NCBI GenBank assembly: GCA_029554345.1
Contig: JAKPJF010000002.1
Span: 1 to 64,000 of the forward strand
Source of the DNA: Spirochaetota bacterium
GTDB lineage: Bacteria; Spirochaetota; UBA4802; JAFGJZ01
Direction of reading: 5' to 3'
DNA: 64,000 bases
In this document: piece by piece, positions 33,932 to 42,140 of the stretch
How the letters are laid out: each line of letters starts with the position of its first letter
Position numbering within the stretch: position 1 is the stretch's first letter
Made by a program: the position numbers and the translations under genes
The notes under the pieces: model-generated
What the model saw: only the letters and a program-made list of their open reading frames with translations
Told to the model about the DNA's origin: nothing
The model's database searches: none

Positions 33932-34504
33932 ATGAGCGTAGCAATGGAATTGACAAAAGAACAGCTCGAACAGATAGGTTCATACATTGAATCAAATTTT
34001 GACCGATTCAGCGCTAAAAGTAATATCGTTCAGCTTCGTCCCTATGACATTCAGCTAATTGAACGCATGACGCGCATCGAAGAAGAACTCAGAAGCCAGC
34101 GCGAATTATTTCTAAAACAGAATGAAACGATACAGTTCGGCTTCGTCCAGATGGATAAGCGTTTCGAACAAGTTGAGAAACGCTTCGAACAGGTTGACAA
34201 ACGCTTCGAACAGGTTGACAAACGCTTCGAAGCAATGCAGAAACAGATGGATGAACGGTTCTCTGCTGTTCAGAAACAAATGGACGAACGTTTTACTGCA
34301 GTCGACAAGCGCTTCGAAATGATACAGAAAAACATGGACACCCGCTTTGAAGCTGTACAAAAACAAATGGATGTACGTTTTACAGCAGTAGACAAACGGT
34401 TTGACGACATGAGCAAAAAATTCACCATGATGATGTGGATGATGAGCGCAGGTTTCACAATCATCGCATCTGTTATAACACTTCTGACTATATTCGCGAA
34501 ATAG
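33932..34504 (+). CDS. Repeat-built coiled-coil protein with C-terminal membrane anchor
   Basis: 190 residues. After a helical head come many copies of a heptad-like unit, KRFEQVD, FEAMQKQMDERF and FTAVDKRF, predicted to form a long coiled coil. The C-terminus (MMWMMSAGFTIIASVITLLTIFA) is a single membrane span, so it is tail-anchored. Related proteins are frequent in spirochaetes and other bacteria without a defined role. AGGTG precedes the ATG. It overlaps nothing and is 9 nt ahead of the antiporter gene. Confidence 0.8.
   Translation: MSVAMELTKEQLEQIGSYIESNFDRFSAKSNIVQLRPYDIQLIERMTRIEEELRSQRELFLKQNETIQFGFVQMDKRFEQVEKRFEQVDKRFEQVDKRFEAMQKQMDERFSAVQKQMDERFTAVDKRFEMIQKNMDTRFEAVQKQMDVRFTAVDKRFDDMSKKFTMMMWMMSAGFTIIASVITLLTIFAK
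34178..34231 (+). repeat. Exact 21-bp tandem repeat inside the coiled-coil gene
   Basis: Two perfect copies of a 21-bp unit (34178-34198, 34199-34219) beginning AAACGCTTCGAACAGG and a third partial copy (34220-34231). Each encodes seven residues (KRFEQVD), so copy-number change would keep the frame and alter coiled-coil length. Confidence 0.9.
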
Positions 34505-34513
34505 AAACAATTA

Positions 34514-35698
34514 ATGGATATCAACTTAAACCTTATCTTCGTTATCATATTTGCCGGCGGGTGGATTTTCTCGAAACTGTTTTCGAAAATCAAACTTCCT
34601 GCAGTTCTCGGAATGGTCGTATTCGGCATTCTCTGTTCTGTTTTTATCAAAGACAATTCACCGGATATTCTCTGGGAGCTTTCACCGTTTTTAAAATCTT
34701 TCGCACTGATTGTAATTCTTTCACGTGCAGGACTCGGCATCAGCAAATCGGCTCTTAAAAAAGTCGGAAAAACCGCCATTCTCATGTCATTCGTTCCGTG
34801 CATAATCGAAGGATCGGCACTCACTTTTCTTTTCCATATTCTTTTCGGTTTCAGTTACGAAGTCAGCGGACTTACAGGATTCATGCTTGCCGCCGTATCT
34901 CCAGCAGTCATCGTTCCTTCAATGCTGAACCTAAAGGAAAACGGCAGAGGCAAAAAAAACGATGTTCCAACTATTATTTTAGCAGGAGCTTCAATCGATG
35001 ATGTTTTCGCGATAACCATTTTTTCAGTTTTTCTGGGGCTTTCACGCGGAACTTCTCCTGATATCATCAAAACAATAGTATCGGTGCCTTTATCAGTTAC
35101 AGCAGGAATCGCCTCAGGAATCATATGCGGATTTCTCCTTTCATTATTTTTCAAAAAGTATCATTCATCCGTGCGGGCAACAGAGAAGGTTCTCATAGTG
35201 CTTATTTTCGCAACAGCCCTCGTACGTCTCGGTGATGCTCTCCATTTCGCAGCACTTCTGGGAGTCATGACCTGCGGTTTCATCATTCTCGAAATGCATG
35301 AAAAAATTGCGCATGAACTTTCTGCTAAATTATCCAAAATCTGGATCTTCGCAGAAATTATTCTATTCGTTCTCATCGGATTTTCTCTTGATATTGAAAC
35401 CGCGTTCACGGCAGGACCCCAGTCTCTCATCGCGATAACTATCGGACTAATCTTCCGATCTATCGGAGTTTTCATCGCGACGGCGTTTTCTAATCTCACT
35501 ATGAAAGAAAGAATCTTCTGTATGATCGCTTATATTCCGAAAGCTACCGTTCAGGCGGCACTCGGCGGTGTTGCTTTGAGTTACGGAATCGAAGGCGGTG
35601 ATACAATACTTTCAATTGCGGTAATTTCCATTCTTTTTACGGCACCTCTTGGACTGATCGGCATACGCACAACCGAAAAATATCTTCTGAAAAACTAA
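34514..35698 (+). CDS. Cation:proton antiporter (CPA superfamily)
   Basis: 394 residues with about 12 membrane spans and no C-terminal regulatory domain. The motif ASIDDVFAITIF carries the paired acidic residues of Na+(K+)/H+ antiporters; other conserved parts are LGMVVFGILC, SRAGLGIS and PKATVQAALGG. It exchanges monovalent cations for protons across the inner membrane. Shortness and lack of TrkA domains set it apart from KefB-type proteins. Follows the coiled-coil gene by 9 nt, so possibly co-transcribed. Confidence 0.88.
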   Translation: MDINLNLIFVIIFAGGWIFSKLFSKIKLPAVLGMVVFGILCSVFIKDNSPDILWELSPFLKSFALIVILSRAGLGISKSALKKVGKTAILMSFVPCIIEGSALTFLFHILFGFSYEVSGLTGFMLAAVSPAVIVPSMLNLKENGRGKKNDVPTIILAGASIDDVFAITIFSVFLGLSRGTSPDIIKTIVSVPLSVTAGIASGIICGFLLSLFFKKYHSSVRATEKVLIVLIFATALVRLGDALHFAALLGVMTCGFIILEMHEKIAHELSAKLSKIWIFAEIILFVLIGFSLDIETAFTAGPQSLIAITIGLIFRSIGVFIATAFSNLTMKERIFCMIAYIPKATVQAALGGVALSYGIEGGDTILSIAVISILFTAPLGLIGIRTTEKYLLKN

Positions 35699-35718
35699 AT
35701 TAATATTTTATTTTCCCG

Positions 35719-35744
35719 ACCTCGATGCTATATTGAATCGAGGT
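35719..35744 (+). promoter_or_regulatory. Inverted repeat that hides the ribosome site of the sulfur protein gene
   Basis: ACCTCGAT (35719-35726) and ATCGAGGT (35737-35744) form a perfect 8-bp stem with a 10-base loop. The right arm contains the GAGGTGG ribosome site of the gene that starts at 35750. As RNA it could block initiation, as DNA it could be an operator. A TATATT lies in the loop. Confidence 0.5.
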
Positions 35745-35749
35745 GGTTT

Positions 35750-38188
35750 ATGTCAAAATTTTTAATTATCGGCGGCGTTGCCGGAGGAGCAACAACTGCG
35801 GCACGCCTCAGAAGAATCGATGAAGAAAGCGAAATTATAATTATTGAACGCGGAGATTACATTTCATACGCTAACTGCGGACTTCCCTACTACATCGGCG
35901 GAACAATTGAAAAACGCGAATCGCTCTTCGTTCAGACTCCTGAATCGTTTTTCAAAAGATTCAATGTAGACGTCAGAATAAAATCAGAAGTCATATCAAT
36001 AAACAGAGATAAGAAAACAGTCACAGTAAAGGAATCATCCGGAAAAACATACGAAGAAAATTATGACAAACTGGTTCTTTCTCCGGGAGCCGAACCCATA
36101 AAACCCATGATTGACGGAATTAATGATCCGGCAATCTTCACCTTGCGTAGTGTTCCCGACACAGATAAAATCAAAAAATACATAAATGATAACAGGCCAA
36201 CATCTGCAATTGTAATCGGAGGCGGCTTCATAGGTCTCGAAATGGCCGAAAATCTTCACGCACTCGGAATAAAAGTATCTATCGTCGAAATGGCTGATCA
36301 GGTAATGACGCCTGTTGATTACGAAATCGCGGCATATGCCCATCATCACATCAAAACCAAAGGTGTAGATCTTTTTCTCGGCGACGGCATAGCTTCATTT
36401 TCACGAAACGGAAATTCCGTTTCGGCAAGGCTCGCGAGCGGCAGAGAAATTGTTTCCGACATGATAATTCTTTCAATAGGAATAAAACCTGACACCGCAT
36501 TTCTGCGGACTTCCGGCATTAATCTCAGCGATAGGGGCGCAATTATCGTTGATGAATTTCTGCGCACAAATGACGAAAATATTTATGCTGTCGGTGACGC
36601 AGTAATATTCACAAGTCCGGTAACGAATAAACCCCTGCCAGTATTTCTCGCAGGACCTGCGAACAAGCAGGGAAGAATCGCCGCTAACAATATAGCGTTC
36701 GGAAATACGGAGAAATACAAAGGTTCGATTGCAACGGCAATAGCAAAAGTTTTTGATCTTACTATTGCTTCATGCGGTCTTTCTGAAAAATTTCTAAATG
36801 CTCAATCTATCAAATGCAAAAGTTCAATAACAATCAGCGCTTCTCATGCGTCATATTACCCTGGCTCGACTACCATGACAATCAAGCTTGTTTTCGATCC
36901 TGACAACGGAAAAATCCTTGGAGCACAAATAACAGGCTATGATAATGTCGAATCAAAGATAAACATGATTGCGGCTGTGATGGGGATGAACGGAACAGTC
37001 ACCGATCTAAGAAACATTGAACATGCATACGCACCGCCTTATTCTTCAGCAAAAGACGCTGTGAACATCGCGGGCTTCACAGCAGAAAATATAGTAAAAG
37101 GTGAAGTTCAAACTCTTTCATGGAATGATGTAAAAAGCATTTATCCTTCAGACTGGCAAATAATTGATGTAAGAACTCCGGCAGAATACGAGCTCGGTTC
37201 GATTATGAATTCAATCAACATTCCGATTGATTCTCTCCGTTCAAGGATTGATGATGTCAGCAAGGACAAAAACATACTGCTTTACTGCGCGGTAGGATTG
37301 AGAGGATATGTTGCGCTTAGAATATTGAAAAACAAAGGATTCAAAAACGTTTATAATCTTTCAGGCGGATACAAGTTATATTCAACTGCATCACAAAAGA
37401 TCGAAGACGGAATAACCCAGGAATGGACAGGAAATGATTCAGGCGAAAAAACAAAAGACAATACCACTGCTGAAGGAAAATCTTTCACAGTTGATGCCTG
37501 CGGACTTCAGTGTCCGGGTCCTGTTATGCGGCTGAAATCAGAAATAGAGAAATTATCAAGCGGAGATATTTTAACAATAAGAGCAACAGATGAAGGTTTC
37601 ATGCGCGATGTCGGCGCATGGTGCCTGATGACAAAAAACACACTTCTTTCAGTAGATAATGAAAAAGGTATCGTCACTGCCCGCATACAAAAGGGAGCAA
37701 AATCTTCTATAAGCGGCAGTAGAGACAATAAAACAATTGTAGTTTTTTCTGATGATCTTGACAAGGCTATCGCCGCTTTTGTAATCGCAAACGGAGCAGC
37801 AAGCACAGGCAAGAAGGTGACCATATTTTTTACATTCTGGGGACTGAACGTTATCAAAAAACGCAAATCAAGATCCAAGAAAGATTTCTTCTCGAAAATG
37901 TTTTCATTCATGATGCCGAAGGGAAGCGGTGAACTCGATTTATCGAAGATGAACATGGCAGGCATGGGTCCGAAGATGATAAGATGGAGGATGAAGAAAA
38001 AAAACATTGATTCTCTCGAAGCAATGATTCAGTCTGCCCTCACGAACAATATTGAATTTATGGCATGTCAGATGTCAATGGATGTAATGGGAGTTAAAAG
38101 AGAAGACTTGATTGACGGAGTTACGATCGGCGGCGTAGCGGCATATCTCAACGAAACCGAGTCAAGCAGTCTCAATCTGTTCATATGA
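35750..38188 (+). CDS. CoA-disulfide/polysulfide reductase fused to rhodanese, TusA and DsrE domains
   Basis: 812 residues, four domains. First a FAD/NADH disulfide oxidoreductase with GGVAGGATTAARLRR and the single active cysteine C43 in SYANCGLPY (CoA-disulfide reductase type, residues 1-445). Second a rhodanese (about 455-550; IDVRTPAEYELG, active Cys in LLYCAVGLRGY). Third a TusA domain (about 578-655; DACGLQCPGPVMRL). Fourth a DsrE-like domain (about 665-812), rich in Met and Lys. Such fusions handle persulfide and polysulfide sulfur with CoA and NAD(P)H. It is likely involved in sulfur-zero reduction or sulfur transfer in the cytoplasm. Stop overlaps the next gene start (ATGA). Confidence 0.92.
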   Translation: MSKFLIIGGVAGGATTAARLRRIDEESEIIIIERGDYISYANCGLPYYIGGTIEKRESLFVQTPESFFKRFNVDVRIKSEVISINRDKKTVTVKESSGKTYEENYDKLVLSPGAEPIKPMIDGINDPAIFTLRSVPDTDKIKKYINDNRPTSAIVIGGGFIGLEMAENLHALGIKVSIVEMADQVMTPVDYEIAAYAHHHIKTKGVDLFLGDGIASFSRNGNSVSARLASGREIVSDMIILSIGIKPDTAFLRTSGINLSDRGAIIVDEFLRTNDENIYAVGDAVIFTSPVTNKPLPVFLAGPANKQGRIAANNIAFGNTEKYKGSIATAIAKVFDLTIASCGLSEKFLNAQSIKCKSSITISASHASYYPGSTTMTIKLVFDPDNGKILGAQITGYDNVESKINMIAAVMGMNGTVTDLRNIEHAYAPPYSSAKDAVNIAGFTAENIVKGEVQTLSWNDVKSIYPSDWQIIDVRTPAEYELGSIMNSINIPIDSLRSRIDDVSKDKNILLYCAVGLRGYVALRILKNKGFKNVYNLSGGYKLYSTASQKIEDGITQEWTGNDSGEKTKDNTTAEGKSFTVDACGLQCPGPVMRLKSEIEKLSSGDILTIRATDEGFMRDVGAWCLMTKNTLLSVDNEKGIVTARIQKGAKSSISGSRDNKTIVVFSDDLDKAIAAFVIANGAASTGKKVTIFFTFWGLNVIKKRKSRSKKDFFSKMFSFMMPKGSGELDLSKMNMAGMGPKMIRWRMKKKNIDSLEAMIQSALTNNIEFMACQMSMDVMGVKREDLIDGVTIGGVAAYLNETESSSLNLFI

Positions 38189-38808
38189 TAAAAGCGTATT
38201 ACATAAGACATAAAGGCGGCGGTTTCGAAATGCCGCCTTTTTTTTGCGACAGCTATCACCAGGAGATAGAATCAACCGCAAACAATGCTCTGCGCAGCAT
38301 GAAAAGGATGACATCCGCCCTTCTCGCATTTGCCCTATCTGAAGCTGCAATTATTCCGCCGTATGAAATAAAAAGATCCGCGCACGGAAAACCGTTTCTT
38401 CCAAATGAAAAAATTAAATTCTCATACTGCCATACAGAAGGATTATGTGCCGCGGTTATATCAGATTACGAATGCGGAATTGATGCTGAGAACATTAACA
38501 GAAAAGCGTCATTTGAAGAAATTTCATCGCGCTTTTTTACTTCAGATGAAAACGAATATCTTTCTTCAAGAAATTTTTCAAGCAAAGTCTTCTATGAAAT
38601 ATGGACAAAAAAGGAAGCCTATTTGAAATTTACAGGAAGAGGCCTCGCTGGCGGACTGAATTCTTTTTCGGTTTTATCGCTTGATAAGGGAAAAACAACA
38701 TGCGTCATAATAGACGATTTCATAATCAGCGTATACGGGGAAAGCACTGCCGAAATCCGTGAAATAACTCCAGCCGGTCTTTTTATGAAACTTGGGGTTA
38801 AGCTTTAA
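38185..38808 (+). CDS. 4'-phosphopantetheinyl transferase (Sfp type)
   Basis: 207 residues. The Mg-binding motifs [11 protein letters not shown] and the [15 protein letters not shown] segment are both present, with an early RSAHGKPF-like phosphate contact. It activates carrier proteins by attaching the phosphopantetheine arm from CoA. Coupling (ATGA) to a CoA-dependent sulfur enzyme is curious but may be chance. It converges on rpe with an 11-bp overlap of coding ends. Confidence 0.85.
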   Translation: MIKAYYIRHKGGGFEMPPFFCDSYHQEIESTANNALRSMKRMTSALLAFALSEAAIIPPYEIKRSAHGKPFLPNEKIKFSYCHTEGLCAAVISDYECGIDAENINRKASFEEISSRFFTSDENEYLSSRNFSSKVFYEIWTKKEAYLKFTGRGLAGGLNSFSVLSLDKGKTTCVIIDDFIISVYGESTAEIREITPAGLFMKLGVKL

Positions 38809-39457
38809 GAGCTTTTCTCATCATTCCGATTGCTTCGGAATATGAAGAAGAACCGAAAATTGCCGATCCTGAAACGAACGTATCGGCTCCCGCTGCGGCT
38901 ATCATTGCGATATTCGATGCGGTTATTCCTCCGTCAACTTCAAGACGGATGTCCCTGCCGGAATTTTTTATTTTCTCGCGCACGGTTTTAATCTTGGCAA
39001 TCGAAGAATCTATAAACTTTTGTTTGCCGAAACCGGGATTAACGCTCATGACAAGAATCATGTCGACAATATCAATTATGTAATCAAGACAATCGGGTGA
39101 TGTTGACGGATTCAACGATACTCCGGCTTTGCATCCCGAGTCTTTGATAAGACGCAGTGAACGGTCAAGATGCTCAGTTGATTCAGGATGTATAGTTATC
39201 CAGTCTGCACCGGATTCTGCAAAATCTCCGATAAGACTGTCGCATGGTTTTACCATCAAATGAACATCAATCGGAGCCTTTATCCCGTATTTTTTCAGCG
39301 ATGAACATACAAGCGGTCCTATAGTAAGGTTCGGAACATAATGATTGTCCATGACGTCAAAATGTATCCAGTCGCCGCCGGCTGAAATAACATCTTCGCA
39401 CTCTTTTCCCAGACGGGAAAAATCGGCAGAAAGTATCGAAGGCGCAATCACGTACAT
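38798..39457 (-). CDS. rpe: Ribulose-phosphate 3-epimerase
   Basis: 219 residues of a small TIM barrel: [31 protein letters not shown] (metal/catalytic His-Asp), [16 protein letters not shown] and [11 protein letters not shown]. It interconverts ribulose 5- and xylulose 5-phosphate in the pentose phosphate pathway. Length is standard. Transcribed leftwards and convergent with the phosphopantetheinyl transferase gene. Confidence 0.95.
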   Translation of the reverse strand: MYVIAPSILSADFSRLGKECEDVISAGGDWIHFDVMDNHYVPNLTIGPLVCSSLKKYGIKAPIDVHLMVKPCDSLIGDFAESGADWITIHPESTEHLDRSLRLIKDSGCKAGVSLNPSTSPDCLDYIIDIVDMILVMSVNPGFGKQKFIDSSIAKIKTVREKIKNSGRDIRLEVDGGITASNIAMIAAAGADTFVSGSAIFGSSSYSEAIGMMRKALKA

Positions 39458-39517
39458 AAATCCTCGCTTGTGATCAGTTTTATGAAAATACGTAAAGGCG
39501 TCAAATATTTTATCGAA

Positions 39518-40009
39518 TCAGCCGCAACGTTCAATCAGCTTTTCAGATATCAGATACGCAGCCGGGCAATAAAGCGTATTCTGAGCTAGACGGGCAAGTT
39601 TAGGCTGCATATTTTTTTCGTCGGTATGCGGATATTCACGGCAAGCCCGCGGTCGTATCTCATAAACAGAACAAAGATTGTCTTCAAGAGCAAACGGACA
39701 CGGCATCGACTTAAACACATGATCTCCGTCTTCATCCATGCGCAGATATTTTTCAACAAAATCTTTTCTGCGAAGTCCGCAGTGAGACGACATCTTTTCA
39801 ATATCTGTTTCATTAAATAGCGGCCCGAGCTTTCTGCAGCAGTTCGCGCATTTAGTGCAGTCTATATTTTCAAATACTTCCGCATGAATCGACTGAAGAA
39901 TTCTGTCAAATGACTTAATGCTGCGCTTGGACAAAATGCTCATTGATTTTTTTGTCTGATTATAGCGCGACTTCGCCTTTTCGAGAATGAGCAGGTATTC
40001 TTTTTTCAT
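39518..40009 (-). CDS. YkgJ-family zinc/iron-chelating protein
   Basis: 163 residues. Cysteine motif CTKCANCCRKLGPLF (CxxCxxCC) near residue 56, followed by CPFALEDNLCSVYEIRPRACREYPH, the mark of the YkgJ (UPF0153) family. Members are thought to hold a metal or Fe-S cluster; the activity is not settled. The start at 40009 is preferred over 40021, which is inside the previous gene. It follows the radical SAM gene by one base, hence the same operon. Confidence 0.82.
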   Translation of the reverse strand: MKKEYLLILEKAKSRYNQTKKSMSILSKRSIKSFDRILQSIHAEVFENIDCTKCANCCRKLGPLFNETDIEKMSSHCGLRRKDFVEKYLRMDEDGDHVFKSMPCPFALEDNLCSVYEIRPRACREYPHTDEKNMQPKLARLAQNTLYCPAAYLISEKLIERCG

Positions 40010-40010
40010 A

Positions 40011-42140
40011 TTACACCACAAGTATTATTCCGTTTTCACGAAGGAATGACCACTCCGAACTTTCAGTAAACGGAGCAAACCGCATATCTTTTTTGATTTC
40101 TGATAAAAGTATTTTTTTTCCGGAAAAAATATCAGCTTCATGCACGATATGCATAATTAATTCTGAATTTGATTCAGAGAATTCTATCGAGTCCGAACCC
40201 GATTTATCAGTCAACACAAGAAAATTTCTGCCGCGCTTTTTTTCAATTTCCAGTACACCCGACAAATTCCATAAAATATATTTTCCTTCCAGAGGAAAAT
40301 GATCTTCTGATTCATAAATTCTTTTAATTGAGCCTGGTTTAATTCCGGGCTTCTTAACTGCAAAATCAAAAAAAGATGATACGGTAGTTTTTATTTCTGA
40401 ATACATATTATAACAGTTTAGCGCTGCACGTAAACCGTTTGAATATAATGAATAATCGCAGATATCACCCGAATATGCCGTTTCATTATTTGCAAAAGGA
40501 TTCATTTTACCCAGAGCCTTCACGCCATAATCTTTTGAATTCATTCCCGAATCACTGTGAACTGTCATCGCATATCTGTGAAAATATGCAGACGTCAGAT
40601 ATCCGTTTTCAAACATCTGTCTCACGGTCTCAAGAGAATCTGAAACCTCCTGCTCTGTCTGCGTAGGAAAACCGTATATAAGATATGAATGAACCATTAT
40701 TCCGGCATTTGTAAAATTAGCGCATGTTGTAATCGCTTCTTCAAGAGCAACACCCTTTTTCATTAATTCAAGAATGCGCCTGTTTGCCGCCTCAAGCCCG
40801 CCGCTTACACCGATACAGCCTGCAACAGAAAGAAGTCTCGCCATATCCATTGTGAAACTTTTTTCAAAGCGGATATTGCCCCACCAGCTTATGGAAAGTT
40901 TTCTGCTAATTAATTCCAGTGACAATTCGCGCAGCAAAGCCGGCGGCGCGGCTTCGTCTGTAAAATGAAAAGAATTTATTCCGGTTTCTTTGACAAGTTT
41001 TTCTATTTTATCCGCCGCACCTTCTGATGTTTCCGGTTCAAACCGGCATATATAATCAAGTGAGGTATCACAGAATGCGCATTTCTTCCAGTAACATCCG
41101 TGAGCAAGAGTCATCTTCAGATAAAAGTCCGAATTCCACATCGAAAGCATCGGATTGGCATTGTCCGAAAGCATAAGATACCTAGTGGTATCTATATCCG
41201 AATAATCTGCATAAAAACCTTCATATATCTTTGCATCGGCTTCGTCCGAATCACGGAATACTATTTTCTCATCCTCAATAAAAAATGTGCGCTTAAACGA
41301 ATAAGATTCGCCGCGCGCTTTTTTTATGATATTGAGAAGAGGCTTCTCGCCGTCATCAAGCGTCATATACTGAGCATAGTCAAAAAACTTCTTCTCTCTG
41401 ATATTTCTAAGTTCGGTATTGACGAAACCTCCCCCGGCGCATCTTGTAATTTCCGGATAGTTATCCCTGACAAAACGGAGGGCTCGAAGTGCATTAACAA
41501 GTGTACCCGGGAAAGGTATGCTGACAGCAAATATATCAGGATTGTATTTTTCAATTTCAGCGCGCAAAAGACTGTAATACATTTCTGTGATAATATTATC
41601 TTTAAGTACTTCATCTTCAACGGGAGCAAAAGTTTCAGCCGATACGGAAATTCTTTCGGCATACTTCGCAAGAGCAAATGAAGAATCTACTGTTTCTGAA
41701 ATGAATCTTGCCATATCCGCAAGAAAAAATGTGCACATAATTCTTGCCCGCTCAATATCATTATCAGAAGAAACGCCTGAAAGAATAATCTGCGCACGTT
41801 CTCCGCTTTCAGGCAGAATACCTCCTCTGACTATTCTTCTTGCTGAAGCGGTGTTGCTTCGCTGCAGAAAATCCATTACAAAATCAGCCGAATCGGTAAA
41901 AGAATCTTTTACAATAAAAATCTTTTCGGAAAATTTTGTGCTGATGAATTGTTCAGCCGAATCAAATATTTTCCTCATTCCACCAGAAGAAAATACTTTA
42001 TGAGCAAGCATGATACTCATATCAGCCTGATGCGCAGAATATCCAATCGATTTCAGGTAGCGGAGAAGATATCCCGCTGCTGGATACGGGCAATTAAACT
42101 GCGTAAACGGCGGCGTAATTATTAAAAGATCAGAACTCAC
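40011..42140 (-). CDS. B12-binding-domain radical SAM protein
   Basis: 709 residues. The N-terminal part (about 1-290) has the look of a cobalamin-binding domain (LLIITPPFTQFNCPYPAAGYLLRYL) used by class B-type enzymes. The radical SAM motif is CYWKKCAFC (CX3CX2C) near residue 350, then GGLEAANRRILELMKKG and TQTEQEVSDSLETVRQMFE. Substrate unknown; these enzymes often methylate unactivated carbon or phosphorus or act in lipid and cofactor synthesis. Start overlaps the stop of the large protease gene by 4 bp. Confidence 0.85.
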   Translation of the reverse strand: MSSDLLIITPPFTQFNCPYPAAGYLLRYLKSIGYSAHQADMSIMLAHKVFSSGGMRKIFDSAEQFISTKFSEKIFIVKDSFTDSADFVMDFLQRSNTASARRIVRGGILPESGERAQIILSGVSSDNDIERARIMCTFFLADMARFISETVDSSFALAKYAERISVSAETFAPVEDEVLKDNIITEMYYSLLRAEIEKYNPDIFAVSIPFPGTLVNALRALRFVRDNYPEITRCAGGGFVNTELRNIREKKFFDYAQYMTLDDGEKPLLNIIKKARGESYSFKRTFFIEDEKIVFRDSDEADAKIYEGFYADYSDIDTTRYLMLSDNANPMLSMWNSDFYLKMTLAHGCYWKKCAFCDTSLDYICRFEPETSEGAADKIEKLVKETGINSFHFTDEAAPPALLRELSLELISRKLSISWWGNIRFEKSFTMDMARLLSVAGCIGVSGGLEAANRRILELMKKGVALEEAITTCANFTNAGIMVHSYLIYGFPTQTEQEVSDSLETVRQMFENGYLTSAYFHRYAMTVHSDSGMNSKDYGVKALGKMNPFANNETAYSGDICDYSLYSNGLRAALNCYNMYSEIKTTVSSFFDFAVKKPGIKPGSIKRIYESEDHFPLEGKYILWNLSGVLEIEKKRGRNFLVLTDKSGSDSIEFSESNSELIMHIVHEADIFSGKKILLSEIKKDMRFAPFTESSEWSFLRENGIILVV

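Noticed and set aside
34112-34510. Minus-strand frame over the coiled-coil gene
   Set aside because: It is the shadow of the repeat units; no start signals.
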